Source: Bacteroidales bacterium
GTDB lineage: Bacteria > Bacteroidota > Bacteroidia > Bacteroidales > GCA-2748055
Assembly: GCA_029210725.1 (NCBI GenBank)
Contig: JARGFM010000011.1
Span: 12,390 to 76,389 of the forward strand
Length of the DNA stretch: 64,000 nucleotides
Reading direction: 5' to 3'
Both the position numbers and the translations under genes were made by a program. This document shows, piece after piece, positions 45,789 through 53,335 of the stretch (positions are counted from its first letter, which is position 1; the number at the start of each line of letters is the position of its first letter). Under the pieces are notes generated by a model. That model searched no databases. It saw only the letters and a program-made list of their open reading frames with translations, and had not been told where the DNA came from.

Positions 45789-46235
45789 ATGAAAAAGTTA
45801 CTGCTAACTGCCATGACCATTCTCTTTGTTCCTCTGTTCCTGCATGCACAGGCCAACATAATAGAGGGGACCTGGTACAATGACGAGAAAACCTCCACCA
45901 TTGAGATTACCAAGGGAGCTGATGGAAAATATGTTGGAAAAATCTCCTGGCTGGAGGAGCCTAACGAGGATGGCAAGCCCAAAGTGGACAAAGAAAATTC
46001 CGACCCCAAACTGGCCAAACGCCCCTTACTGGGACTGTCAATAGTAAAAAATTTTGTATACGACAGCAATTCCAAACAATGGGAAAAAGGCTCAATTTAT
46101 GATCCGGACAATGGTAAAACTTATGACTGTTTTGCCTGGTTTGAGGACGGTAATAATAACAAGCTGTATCTCAAAGGTTACGTGGCCGGAATCAAAGCGC
46201 TGGGCCGCAAAACCATCTGGACCAGGAAAAATTAG
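45789..46235 (+). CDS. DUF2147 secreted protein
   Basis: 148 residues from the ATG at 45789 with a signal peptide (LLLTAMTILFVPLFLHAQ). The beta-rich domain with IEGTWYNDEKTSTIEI, GKISWL, GSIYDPDNGKTYDC and LKGYVAGIKALGRKTIW is DUF2147, a periplasmic lipocalin-like fold of unknown function. It follows the large membrane protein by 38 bases and ends before a strong bidirectional terminator. Confidence 0.88.
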   Translation: MKKLLLTAMTILFVPLFLHAQANIIEGTWYNDEKTSTIEITKGADGKYVGKISWLEEPNEDGKPKVDKENSDPKLAKRPLLGLSIVKNFVYDSNSKQWEKGSIYDPDNGKTYDCFAWFEDGNNNKLYLKGYVAGIKALGRKTIWTRKN

Positions 46236-46508
46236 TCCGCTGCTGAAATCTGCGCTTTAACTGTTGTGCTAAAATCGTCCGGAAACGTACAATACATTCC
46301 CGCAAGCGTTCACTTTTCTAAATAAGCCGGAGAGGAGAAAAAATCTTATCTGACTGCTTTTTAAACAGTTACGATTTTTGGCATATAAAATGATATAAAT
46401 AAGCTGAAAACAAATCTTACGTCCTTTTACATTTCACTAACGGGTGATACAGTAAAATTTCTTTTTAGGTTTAAGTGGTTAGTAAAAAGGGGCCTTCCGG
46501 CCCCTTTT
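46236..46508. other. Intergenic region with no gene
   Basis: 273 bases, AT-rich, between convergent genes. Only the terminator at its right end is recognisable. No RNA gene or small ORF with support was seen. Confidence 0.6.
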
Positions 46509-46510
46509 TT
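46484..46510. terminator. Bidirectional rho-independent terminator
   Basis: Arms AAAAAGGGGCC (46484-46494) and GGCCCCTTTTT (46499-46509) pair perfectly around a TTCC loop. There are A-runs and T-runs on both sides, so it can stop transcription from DUF2147 (+) and from the GldL-like gene (-), whose stop codon overlaps it. Confidence 0.9.
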
Positions 46511-47729
46511 AATGATGCAGCAGGTAGGCAATGGCTGAATATTCGGCCAGGGCTATTCCCTTGGCCGCATCTGTGTTCTTGTAATAGTTTTTCACCAGGG
46601 GGGAATCCAGTACACCGCCTTTGCCGTGTTCATGCTCAAAGGGCAGACTGATGTATTCCATATGATCCTCAATCCGGGTATTTGTCACCGGATCGTTGAC
46701 CACCTCATATAGCATGGCCCTGAATTTCCGGGACTCCAGGATGAAGTCTGGCCCCATACCACTTTCCAGGATGACCTCTCTGCCGGCATTTTTGTTGTCT
46801 TTACCCTTGATCTCCTTAATGCTCACCCCCGGTTGACCCACGAATGCCATCATTCCCTCCTGCATTTCCCGGATCAAAATCTGCAGATTCCTGGCCTGGT
46901 CGTGAATTTGCGTGATGGTGGCCAGTTGATCCGCCCGGGTACTGTCGCGGGCCAGCTCCAGCAATACAGCTGTTTCTTCCTGGACATCCTCCACCCGCTG
47001 TTCATTGGCCAGCGCTTCGTTCTGGTAGATATCCATTAATTCTTTGCCCATATTGACATTTCCCATCAGCATCACACAGGCGATGCCTACGAGCAACATC
47101 ACTATATAAGGCAGTTTCACCTTCTCGCTTCCGCTTCGCTGGAAAACATTAACCACATAAAGGGGGACAAAGCCAATCAGAAGGAAGCCTATGCTGGCAT
47201 AAATCAGCCAGCCGGCTCCCGGCCAGTGCATGATCTTGAAGGTAGCACCGGCCAGCAACAGGGCGATGGTCAGGTAACCCACAATGGCATAGACCGGGTT
47301 CTTCTTTTCCAGTTGTTCCTTGTGGTTGGTAATAAAATAAAGTGGAAGGAAGACAAATACGATCAGTAGCATACCCACTGTAATCAAAATACCGGCCCCG
47401 GGCCAGTGCATTCGCTTAAAAAGGGATCCCACTATAGTCAGGATCGCTGAGCTTAATCCGAAGATGTACGTGAAATTTTTCATACGTTGATGTTTTTTGT
47501 CAAGGTTTAGCAAGGTCTGGTGCTGGATCAGTGCGAGCTGCTTTTCGCCAATGGAGTCGAGTACCTGGGAGTAGGAGGATTCAAAGTCCTTTCCTTCATC
47601 CATTTTCTCCTCCACCAAACAGCAGACATGGTCCAGCAGGTCATCCATCAGCCTCTCGCAGGTCAGTCCGAGTCTGACCAGATCGGCCCGGATGCGTTCA
47701 TAATTGTCGTTAATAATCTCTACAATCAT
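46509..47729 (-). CDS. Membrane protein with HAAS-like N-terminus and two GldL-like HWPGAG motifs
   Basis: 406 residues. Residues 1-80 are a helical cytoplasmic domain resembling the HAAS/permease-prefix domains that accompany PadR regulators. Five membrane helices follow, and the motifs FKRMHWPGAG (104-113) and FKIMHWPGAG (164-173) end helix 1 and helix 3. This FKxxHWPGA signature is known from GldL/PorL, the proton-driven motor protein of gliding and type IX secretion. After helix 5 (205-223) comes a ~180-residue extracytoplasmic helical domain, loosely like the N-terminus of GldM. It starts one base after the padR stop. The function is unknown. Confidence 0.75.
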   Translation of the reverse strand: MIVEIINDNYERIRADLVRLGLTCERLMDDLLDHVCCLVEEKMDEGKDFESSYSQVLDSIGEKQLALIQHQTLLNLDKKHQRMKNFTYIFGLSSAILTIVGSLFKRMHWPGAGILITVGMLLIVFVFLPLYFITNHKEQLEKKNPVYAIVGYLTIALLLAGATFKIMHWPGAGWLIYASIGFLLIGFVPLYVVNVFQRSGSEKVKLPYIVMLLVGIACVMLMGNVNMGKELMDIYQNEALANEQRVEDVQEETAVLLELARDSTRADQLATITQIHDQARNLQILIREMQEGMMAFVGQPGVSIKEIKGKDNKNAGREVILESGMGPDFILESRKFRAMLYEVVNDPVTNTRIEDHMEYISLPFEHEHGKGGVLDSPLVKNYYKNTDAAKGIALAEYSAIAYLLHH

Positions 47730-47730
47730 T

Positions 47731-48063
47731 TCAGGCAGGACCCGGTTTAAGCACGAAGGACAATGTATTTACAAAATCAAAAAATTCATCCACCTTCTGC
47801 TCCGACCAGGTACGCCCTTTATCGGTGAGAGTGTAATACTTCCGGACCCGCCTGCCGATATACTCCTTTTCGATGGCGATATGTCCGTCAGCCTCCAGTT
47901 TATGTAAAACCGGATAGAGTGCACCGAATGTAAGTTTGATCTTACCGGTGGATAGCTCTTCCACCCGCTTGGTAATCTCATACCCGTACATCCGTCCGTT
48001 GTCGGCCAACAACTTTAAAACAATGGTTCTCAAAGTACCTTTTAACAAATCATTTGCTATCAT
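47731..48063 (-). CDS. PadR-family transcriptional regulator
   Basis: 110 residues of the short PadR-s2 type. The winged helix has DNGRMYGYEITKRVEELSTGKIKLTFGALYPVLHKLEADGHI and the wing YIGRRVRKYYTLTDKGR, then a short C-terminal dimerisation helix. PadR proteins repress their own and neighbouring membrane-protein genes and are released by small molecules or stress. It is first in a two-gene operon with the GldL-like gene. An AT-rich palindrome sits on its promoter. Confidence 0.93.
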   Translation of the reverse strand: MIANDLLKGTLRTIVLKLLADNGRMYGYEITKRVEELSTGKIKLTFGALYPVLHKLEADGHIAIEKEYIGRRVRKYYTLTDKGRTWSEQKVDEFFDFVNTLSFVLKPGPA

Positions 48064-48068
48064 AAAAA

Positions 48069-48099
48069 CAAATATATAACATTATTATATATACACAAA
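48069..48099 (-). promoter_or_regulatory. padR operon promoter (consensus match)
   Basis: On the minus strand TTTG (48096-48099) is separated by exactly 19 bases from TATATTTG (48069-48076), a full match to the Bacteroidota vegetative consensus TTTG-N19-TAnnTTTG. The predicted start of transcription is within a few bases of the padR ATG (48063), so the mRNA would be nearly leaderless. Confidence 0.7.
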
Positions 48100-48109
48100 T
48101 TATATATAA
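48085..48109. promoter_or_regulatory. Palindromic operator, probable PadR site
   Basis: TTATATATA (48085-48093) and TATATATAA (48101-48109) form a perfect 9-base inverted repeat with a 7-base spacer CACAAAT. The spacer contains the -33 TTTG of the padR promoter. PadR sites are typically AT-rich dyads of this size, so binding here would block RNA polymerase and give autorepression. Confidence 0.65.
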
Positions 48110-48178
48110 GGATATTTTATATCTACCCCCCCCTGTTTACGCGGCTCGTAAAAAAAAATCAAAAAAAATGAAAAAAAG

Positions 48179-48219
48179 TTGCCAAAACCGGGTAACAATT
48201 TCCTGCCCTTTCTGATTAA
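48179..48219 (+). repeat. Shared leader element, copy 1
   Basis: A 41-base element (starts TTGCCAAAACCGGGTAACA, ends CTGATTAA) that recurs at 48874-48913, with about 34 of 41 positions identical. GGGTA and TGCCC within it can pair as a short hairpin. It lies 91 bases before the 59-residue ORF, after an A-rich tract (48150-48178). Confidence 0.6.
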
Positions 48220-48310
48220 ACGGTATGAAATAAAAAAAATAAATCCGGGTAAATTCATTATATGCCTGATAATAAGTATATTAACGTATAAAACGCAAAA
48301 AGAAACAGAT

Positions 48311-48490
48311 ATGAGAGCCCTTCACGAAAAATACGGAACGAAAAACCTGGTTTTTCTCTCCCGGAGAGATAAAGATGTTTTGATCTACATGAACAGCGAC
48401 GTATGGATCACTCCGGATCTGAAAAGATTTAAAAATGATCTGCTTGAAAAAGTTATGAAAGAAAATCTGAATTCAAATACAGATCGTTGA
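48311..48490 (+). CDS. Small protein of unknown function
   Basis: 59 residues from the ATG at 48311 (MRALHEKYGTKNLVFLSRRD). It is basic and soluble, with a likely beta hairpin (NLVFLSRRDKDVLIYMNSDVWIT) and a C-terminal helix. No family was recognised. The stop is two bases before the next ATG, and both genes sit behind leader element copy 1, so they are probably co-expressed. An upstream in-frame start would add a hydrophobic stretch but has no support. Confidence 0.55.
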   Translation: MRALHEKYGTKNLVFLSRRDKDVLIYMNSDVWITPDLKRFKNDLLEKVMKENLNSNTDR

Positions 48491-48492
48491 AC

Positions 48493-48765
48493 ATGAGAAC
48501 AGAGAATATGAAACTAAGAGAAATTTGCTGGGACAGAGAGTTAAAGGAAGCCGTCTGGAAAAAAGGCCGGATCAATCCGGACTACGCCCCACATGTACTG
48601 CGCTGGGATTACCGGGGCCGGATCATGATGTGGTCGAAATACGGAAGAACAGATTCGATCTTCGGATGGACCATTGAAGCCCGGGATCCGGTAAAGGAGG
48701 AGGATGGGATCAACCTGGACAATCTGTATCCTGTTAATTCTTTTAGCCCGGATAAAAATGAATAG
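48493..48765 (+). CDS. Degenerate HNH-nuclease-like protein
   Basis: 90 residues. The order W-x-KG near residue 22, LRWDYRGRI, SKYGRTDS, GWTIEARDPV (59-67) and NLDNLYPV (74-81) follows a common small HNH family. In active members these read RKDxxGAWI, YGxxxSxYGWEIDHIxPV and LxNLQPLHWxNN. Here the catalytic Asp-His is replaced by Glu-Ala (62-63), and the HWxNN motif is absent. The fold is probably kept and nuclease activity lost. It ends before a strong terminator. Confidence 0.65.
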   Translation: MRTENMKLREICWDRELKEAVWKKGRINPDYAPHVLRWDYRGRIMMWSKYGRTDSIFGWTIEARDPVKEEDGINLDNLYPVNSFSPDKNE

Positions 48766-48787
48766 CGAAGATTTGGAATCTCCCGTC

Positions 48788-48858
48788 GGCAGGTGGCCGA
48801 TGTTGCACTGGCATGGGTCTAAGCCGTCCTCCAGAAGTCGCGCCACCTGTCTTTTTTT
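48788..48858 (+). terminator. Terminator with long branched loop
   Basis: GGCAGGTGGC (48788-48797) pairs with GCCACCTGTC (48842-48851) as a 10-base-pair stem with one G-U, directly followed by seven T. The 44-base loop can fold further (ACTGG with CCAG). It should end the transcript of the HNH-like gene and separate it from the peptide gene. The large loop is unusual for a simple terminator. Confidence 0.7.
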
Positions 48859-48863
48859 CTATT

Positions 48864-48903
48864 CCCGGCTTTTTTGCAAAAACCGGGTAACACTTCGTTG
48901 CCC
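48864..48903 (+). promoter_or_regulatory. Two mutually exclusive hairpins in the peptide gene leader
   Basis: CCCGG-C-TTTTT (from 48864) can pair with AAAAACCGGG (48878-48887). Alternatively GGGTAAC (48885-48891) pairs with GTTGCCC (48897-48903). Both use the GGG at 48885-48887, so only one can form at a time. This is the layout of an attenuator or of a protein-binding leader. The fold is by eye only. Confidence 0.4.
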
Positions 48904-48913
48904 TTCTGAATAA
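48874..48913 (+). repeat. Shared leader element, copy 2
   Basis: Second copy of the element at 48179-48219 (starts TTGCAAAAACCGGGTAACA, ends CTGAATAA), ending 29 bases before the ATG of the GG-motif peptide. In this copy the hairpin stem is longer (GGGTAAC/GTTGCCC with one G-U pair) than in copy 1. Confidence 0.6.
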
Positions 48914-48942
48914 TTAATCATTCACTTTAAAAACAAAAGATC

Positions 48943-49080
48943 ATGAAAAAGAAAATGCAAACAAGAAACGAACTGGTACAGAAGTTCCACAAAGAAATGA
49001 TCGAAACCAAAAAAATGAACTACCTGACCGGTGGTGACGGTGACGGAGGCCAGGGTTCCATCGGTGATCCCTGGGATTAA
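48943..49080 (+). CDS. 45-residue GG-motif peptide, possible secreted signal or natural-product precursor
   Basis: The ATG at 48943 encodes a basic, helical leader (MKKKMQTRNELVQKFHKEM) followed by IETKKMNYLTGG, then a 14-residue acidic Gly/Asp tail that ends in GDPWD. The M-N-x-L-x-GG turn resembles double-glycine leaders of Bacteroidota natural-product precursors, which are cut by peptidase-containing ABC exporters. The tail lacks cysteine and has a single serine, so lanthionine or thiazole formation is unlikely. No modifying enzyme or exporter is adjacent. The next gene encodes a CHAT protease. Confidence 0.6.
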   Translation: MKKKMQTRNELVQKFHKEMIETKKMNYLTGGDGDGGQGSIGDPWD

Positions 49081-49171
49081 TATAGCCATGATCAGGGCAA
49101 CAATCCGGACTTTCTCTTTTATCAGGGCTGTATTTTAAATACCTTTACCTACCCTGTGAAACCTGATAATA

Positions 49172-51931
49172 TTGAGAAAGCCAATTGTTTCCCTGGTATT
49201 CGGCTATATCTGTTTTGCCGCTGCATACGGACAGCAGGCGGCAGATTCGGCCAGGTTCCTTTATGAAGAATCTTATAAGTCTGTTTATGCAGGTGATTTT
49301 TCCCAGGCTGAATCCTATCTGGCAGAGTTGTTTAAGTATGGTCATACCCTGTCTGTTTACCAGATGGCCCTGGTACATAACAGACTGGGGTTTGTGTACT
49401 CTGAAACGGGACGCTTAAGGGAAGCCCTGGAGGAGTACCGGATTGCCGAAGTCCTTACTGAAGGGGCAGACACAAGGTTTATACAACTCAGGATCAGCAT
49501 CCATATCAATCAAGGCTTACTCTATAATAACCTTGGTGATTACACCAATGCCCTGGAGTATAATAACGAGGCGGAAAGGCTGTTGAGGTCAGTCCCAGCC
49601 TGGGACAGTATCTCTTATGTCAAATTATCCGCTCTCCTGCTTAATAACGGGATTGTCTTAAACCATTTGGGCAGGCATGAGGAGGCGCGGGAGGTTCTGG
49701 AAGAATGTGCGCAGATTAAAAAGACGTATAAGCACTCCTACCTGGGAAGTGTCTATTTTAATCTGGCCCGGGTGTATCTGAACCTGGGAGATCCGGAACT
49801 TGCCCATCAGAACTATCTGAAAGGAATTGAGCAATGGACCTCAGAATATGACTCGGATTATTTTGAATTAGCCAATATTTATCTTCATTTCGGACAGTTC
49901 CTGAACGCTCAGGGAAAGCCGGAGGAAGGCTTTGAATACCTGCAAAAAGCACTGCAGAACTATTTGCAGAATTATGATCCCGGGCACCCCCTGACGGCGG
50001 CCTGTTATGAAGCGATCGCCCGGTATTTCCTGAACCGGTGCGAATTTGAAAAATCCCTGGAGTATCTCCAGCTGGCACTGCATTCCATTGCAGGATCGTT
50101 TAAAGAACAGGATTTGTTTTCAAATCCGGAACCCGGAAGTGCCAGTCATGACCCGACCCTGCTCAGGATCCTTGCTACAAAAACAGAGGCCCTGGAAAGG
50201 ATCTCTGCCGGTGCCGGAACAACCGAATACAAGAGGAAGTATACAGAAGCTGCCCTTTCCACCAATCTTCTCTCCCTGGAGGTGCTTCAGCAGATCCGGA
50301 ACGCTTTCCTTTCATCTGAAAGCAGGATGTTCATGAGCTCCCGGCAAAAAGATCTCTTTACTGCCGGGATCCGCCTCAACCTCCGGATGTTCAGACTAAG
50401 CGGTCAAGAAAGATTTATCGAAGAGGCTTTTCTGATGGCTGCAAAAGGAAAGTCCGGGGAGCTGATGTTCGAAATGAAGAATAAGGAGTGGCTCTATCTG
50501 GAAAGCCTGTCGGATACTATGGCCATAAGCGCCATTGAGCTCAGGCAACAGATTGACTATCTCTCAAACCTGATCCAGTCGCACATCATGGATATGAATC
50601 CGGACTCTGTCCAGCTGGTAAACTGGCAGGACCAGCTCTTTCAAACCAGGGATTCCTTTAACAGACATATGGAACAGCTTCGCAGGGATCTTCCCCAGAT
50701 TGGCCAGTTCGAGCCAGATATGCAGGATTTCTCCCTGGAACAGATCCGCAGAAGCATGAAGCACGGCGAATCCCTGGTAGAATACTTTATCGGAGCTGCT
50801 GATTCAGCAGACAGGGAGCAGTTATTCATTTTTGTAGTAAGCAGGCAGGGATGCCAATACTACCAGTCCACTCTGGATTCTGCTTTCAGGGAAAACCTGG
50901 AAACCATCATGGATAAGCTGCACCTTTTCGTACCTTACAATGAAAGCAGGGAACGGTTTGACAGTCTGAAGCTTGCCCTGTACGGAGCCTATCAGGAACT
51001 TGTAGAGCCTGTGGAGTCATTTTTCAGGGGCCGGAATCTGCTGATTGTCCCTGATGAAACCCTCTCCTATATTCCTTTTGACGCATTGATCACCCGTCCG
51101 GACCCGGACAGTATTGCCAACTACGCCGGGATTTCTTATCTCCTGCAGGATTATAACATTTCCTATATCTATAATTCACAGCTGATTGCACATAAGCGCC
51201 CCCGGGACTGGCGTTTCCCCCGGGTAACTGCCTGGATCCCTGAACAGGCCGGGTCGCCGGTACGCGCCTATGGAAAGCTGAGCGGAGCTGAACAGGAGGT
51301 CGGGGATATCCTGAAGCTGGTTCAGGGCCGCTGTGTCCAACAAATAATCAGTAAGCCGGAGCTTGCAGCTTTACTGCAGGAGAGCTCCATCCTTCACCTG
51401 GCCATGCACTCCCTGGCAACCGAGATTACAGGGAAGTCGCCCTATTTCATCCTGGATACGGTCGCGGATCCCCTGCTGGGAAACCGGATGCACGACTATG
51501 ATATAAATGCCCTGAAGCTCTCGGCTCCCATGGTGGTCCTGAGCAGTTGTGAAACAGCAGGGGGACCCTTAAAAAGCGGGGAAGGCATTATGAGCCTGTC
51601 CAGAAGCTTTTTGCAGGCCGGTGCAGCATCGGTGGTCCATACCCTCTGGCCCGTGGATGATGTAAAAAGCAGGGAAATCATGATAGCCTATTACCGGGAA
51701 TTAAAAAAAGGCCGCTCGAAAAGCAGGGCCCTTTCCAATGTGAAGAGACAGTATATGCTCGGGCAGCCGCCTTTCTATACCCATCCATACTACTGGGCGG
51801 CCTTCCAGATAAGCGGCGACAATGCCCCGCTGAACCTCCGCAGGAGTATATCCATCATCCCGGGATCCGTCCTGCTTGTTCTTCTCTACTTGTTTTATTT
51901 AAAACGGCGAAGTTTCTTCCGGAGGCCCTGA
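49172..51931 (+). CDS. TPR-CHAT caspase-like protease, exported and membrane-anchored
   Basis: 919 residues, with a TTG start at 49172 (no ATG or GTG between the upstream stop at 49157 and this point). It has a signal peptide (residues 1-20, ending AAAYG), then TPR repeats (about 45-330), a helical linker, and a C-terminal CHAT domain (about 600-885). The catalytic dyad is H746 (ILHLAMHS) and C793 (VVLSSCETAGG), with the following GEGIMSLSRSFLQAGAASVV and LWPVDD motifs typical of CHAT. A membrane helix (about 893-910) and RRSFFRRP end it. The protease therefore faces the periplasm. It overlaps the convergent TPR anti-sigma-like gene by 37 bases. Confidence 0.87.
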   Translation: MRKPIVSLVFGYICFAAAYGQQAADSARFLYEESYKSVYAGDFSQAESYLAELFKYGHTLSVYQMALVHNRLGFVYSETGRLREALEEYRIAEVLTEGADTRFIQLRISIHINQGLLYNNLGDYTNALEYNNEAERLLRSVPAWDSISYVKLSALLLNNGIVLNHLGRHEEAREVLEECAQIKKTYKHSYLGSVYFNLARVYLNLGDPELAHQNYLKGIEQWTSEYDSDYFELANIYLHFGQFLNAQGKPEEGFEYLQKALQNYLQNYDPGHPLTAACYEAIARYFLNRCEFEKSLEYLQLALHSIAGSFKEQDLFSNPEPGSASHDPTLLRILATKTEALERISAGAGTTEYKRKYTEAALSTNLLSLEVLQQIRNAFLSSESRMFMSSRQKDLFTAGIRLNLRMFRLSGQERFIEEAFLMAAKGKSGELMFEMKNKEWLYLESLSDTMAISAIELRQQIDYLSNLIQSHIMDMNPDSVQLVNWQDQLFQTRDSFNRHMEQLRRDLPQIGQFEPDMQDFSLEQIRRSMKHGESLVEYFIGAADSADREQLFIFVVSRQGCQYYQSTLDSAFRENLETIMDKLHLFVPYNESRERFDSLKLALYGAYQELVEPVESFFRGRNLLIVPDETLSYIPFDALITRPDPDSIANYAGISYLLQDYNISYIYNSQLIAHKRPRDWRFPRVTAWIPEQAGSPVRAYGKLSGAEQEVGDILKLVQGRCVQQIISKPELAALLQESSILHLAMHSLATEITGKSPYFILDTVADPLLGNRMHDYDINALKLSAPMVVLSSCETAGGPLKSGEGIMSLSRSFLQAGAASVVHTLWPVDDVKSREIMIAYYRELKKGRSKSRALSNVKRQYMLGQPPFYTHPYYWAAFQISGDNAPLNLRRSISIIPGSVLLVLLYLFYLKRRSFFRRP

Positions 51932-52701
51932 GCGTCTTGTTTATACATCCCATCGTATCTTTCCAGCTGCCCCAGTAGTGAGCCGGTCTTTTCGTACTCC
52001 CCGGTTTTCAGACAGCAGAGACTCAGATACCACAGACTCTCTGCCTGATATCTTATTTGACTGTCCACCAGGGGTGCCAGCAGACTTTGTGCCTGCTCGT
52101 ACTGCCCAAGTCCCAGGCAGGAAAGAGCCGAGAAGAAGCTGACCTCGGATTCTAAGGCCGGGTCTGAGGCCAGTCCGTCAAGCTGGTCGATGGATTGTTG
52201 ATAATTCCCGTCCAGGTAATGGTTGATCCCCAGGGCAACTTCCCGGAACATTTCGCCCGATTCACCACGCTGCGTAAAATCAGAAGCCTCAAGGGGTGCA
52301 TAATACCGGTCGAACAGGCGATCCTGATCAACTCCCGGGGGCAGGATCCCAAAGGTGAATAAAAGCGCAACTGTTGCCGCAATGGCTGCTGCAGCTGTGA
52401 TTCTCCTGAACCTGATCTTTTTTCCGGCGGGCTCCAGCATCCGTTCAGATGGTTCACGGGATTCAGATGCAAATGCCAGATCTGCCAGTTTCTCCACATC
52501 TTCCAGCCGGGGATCCGATCTCATCTCCTCCAGTTGTAGTTTTGTCTGCAAATACTCCTTCACCTGCCTGTGGAGCTCATAAGATTCCCGTAGTTCAGGA
52601 TCAACCGCGATTTCCATCTCCATCTCCACGGTCTGTTCCGGGCTCAGATCATTGTAGATATAATCTGCCAGGCTCCTGTTTCTATCCATTTTCCGATCCA
52701 T
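51895..52701 (-). CDS. Anti-sigma-like membrane protein with periplasmic TPRs
   Basis: 268 residues. Residues 1-95 (LADYIYNDLSPEQTVEMEMEIAVDPELRESYE...) look like the helical cytoplasmic domain of non-zinc anti-sigma factors. One membrane helix (101-119) is followed by a periplasmic part with TPR-like helical repeats (about 150-265: INHYLDGNYQQSIDQLDGL, SALSCLGLGQYEQAQSLL, SLCCLKTGEYEKTGSLL). It lies 14 bases downstream of the sigma factor gene. It probably holds the sigma factor inactive until a periplasmic event releases it. Confidence 0.75.
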   Translation of the reverse strand: MDRKMDRNRSLADYIYNDLSPEQTVEMEMEIAVDPELRESYELHRQVKEYLQTKLQLEEMRSDPRLEDVEKLADLAFASESREPSERMLEPAGKKIRFRRITAAAAIAATVALLFTFGILPPGVDQDRLFDRYYAPLEASDFTQRGESGEMFREVALGINHYLDGNYQQSIDQLDGLASDPALESEVSFFSALSCLGLGQYEQAQSLLAPLVDSQIRYQAESLWYLSLCCLKTGEYEKTGSLLGQLERYDGMYKQDAQGLRKKLRRFK

Positions 52702-52715
52702 AGCGTCCGAGTATA

Positions 52716-53303
52716 TTAATCCATATCCAGAGTTAGTTCGATCTGCCTGATTTTTTTGAATGTGGGATGGTTCTGGATCATCTTCATCAGAAAATCATGG
52801 CACATGCTTTTCCGTTTTCGCACATAGCCATAGCTAAATCCCAGCTTTTCTGAAATTTCCCGTGGCGAATAATCTTTCAGGTATCCCCCCAGAATATCCT
52901 GACAGACTGTGTCCAGCTGCTGAAAGCTTTCCCAGAAAATCTCCTGGTATAACTGCAGGTCGGCTTCTTCTGAAAAATCCCATTCCGGTGTATTATCCAG
53001 CTTCCGCAAATGATAATTACGCACGGCGACCTGCTTCTCCAGGTGCTGCTTCCAGGTTATCTTGCACAAGGCATAGACCAGGGTTCCCAGCTTACAGGTC
53101 AATTCAAAATCTTCCCGGTCCACCAGGCGAATCAGTGCGATCAGGCCTTCACTGAATACATCCCTGGCATCCTCCTGGCTTCCTCCCATCTCCATGACCA
53201 TGATGCGAATGCTTTCCTGGAACTTAGCCTGGAGATATACAAAGGCAACATCCTCCCGTTTCCGGATAGAATTGATAATATGTTGATCACTGTATTTTTC
53301 CAT
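52716..53303 (-). CDS. ECF-type RNA polymerase sigma factor
   Basis: 195 residues from the ATG at 53303 (MEKYSDQHIINSIRKRE). Region 2 helices include AFVYLQAKFQESIRIMVMEMGGSQEDARDVFSEGLIALI, which has the DA.DVF core of sigma-70 region 2. Region 4 is QQLDTVCQDILGGYLKDYSPREISEKLGFSYGYVRKRKSMC, a helix-turn-helix for the -35 element. It is the first gene of a two-gene unit with the anti-sigma-like gene and is divergent from the VTT gene. Its promoter is of the vegetative type, not autoregulated in an obvious way. Confidence 0.85.
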   Translation of the reverse strand: MEKYSDQHIINSIRKREDVAFVYLQAKFQESIRIMVMEMGGSQEDARDVFSEGLIALIRLVDREDFELTCKLGTLVYALCKITWKQHLEKQVAVRNYHLRKLDNTPEWDFSEEADLQLYQEIFWESFQQLDTVCQDILGGYLKDYSPREISEKLGFSYGYVRKRKSMCHDFLMKMIQNHPTFKKIRQIELTLDMD

Positions 53304-53335
53304 GGCAACGATCAGGCAGAGAAACTTGCGCGTGC

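Noticed and set aside
48758-48913. 51-codon frame overlapping the end of the HNH-like gene
   Set aside because: It runs through the terminator stem and leader element and has no protein-like character beyond an ATG.
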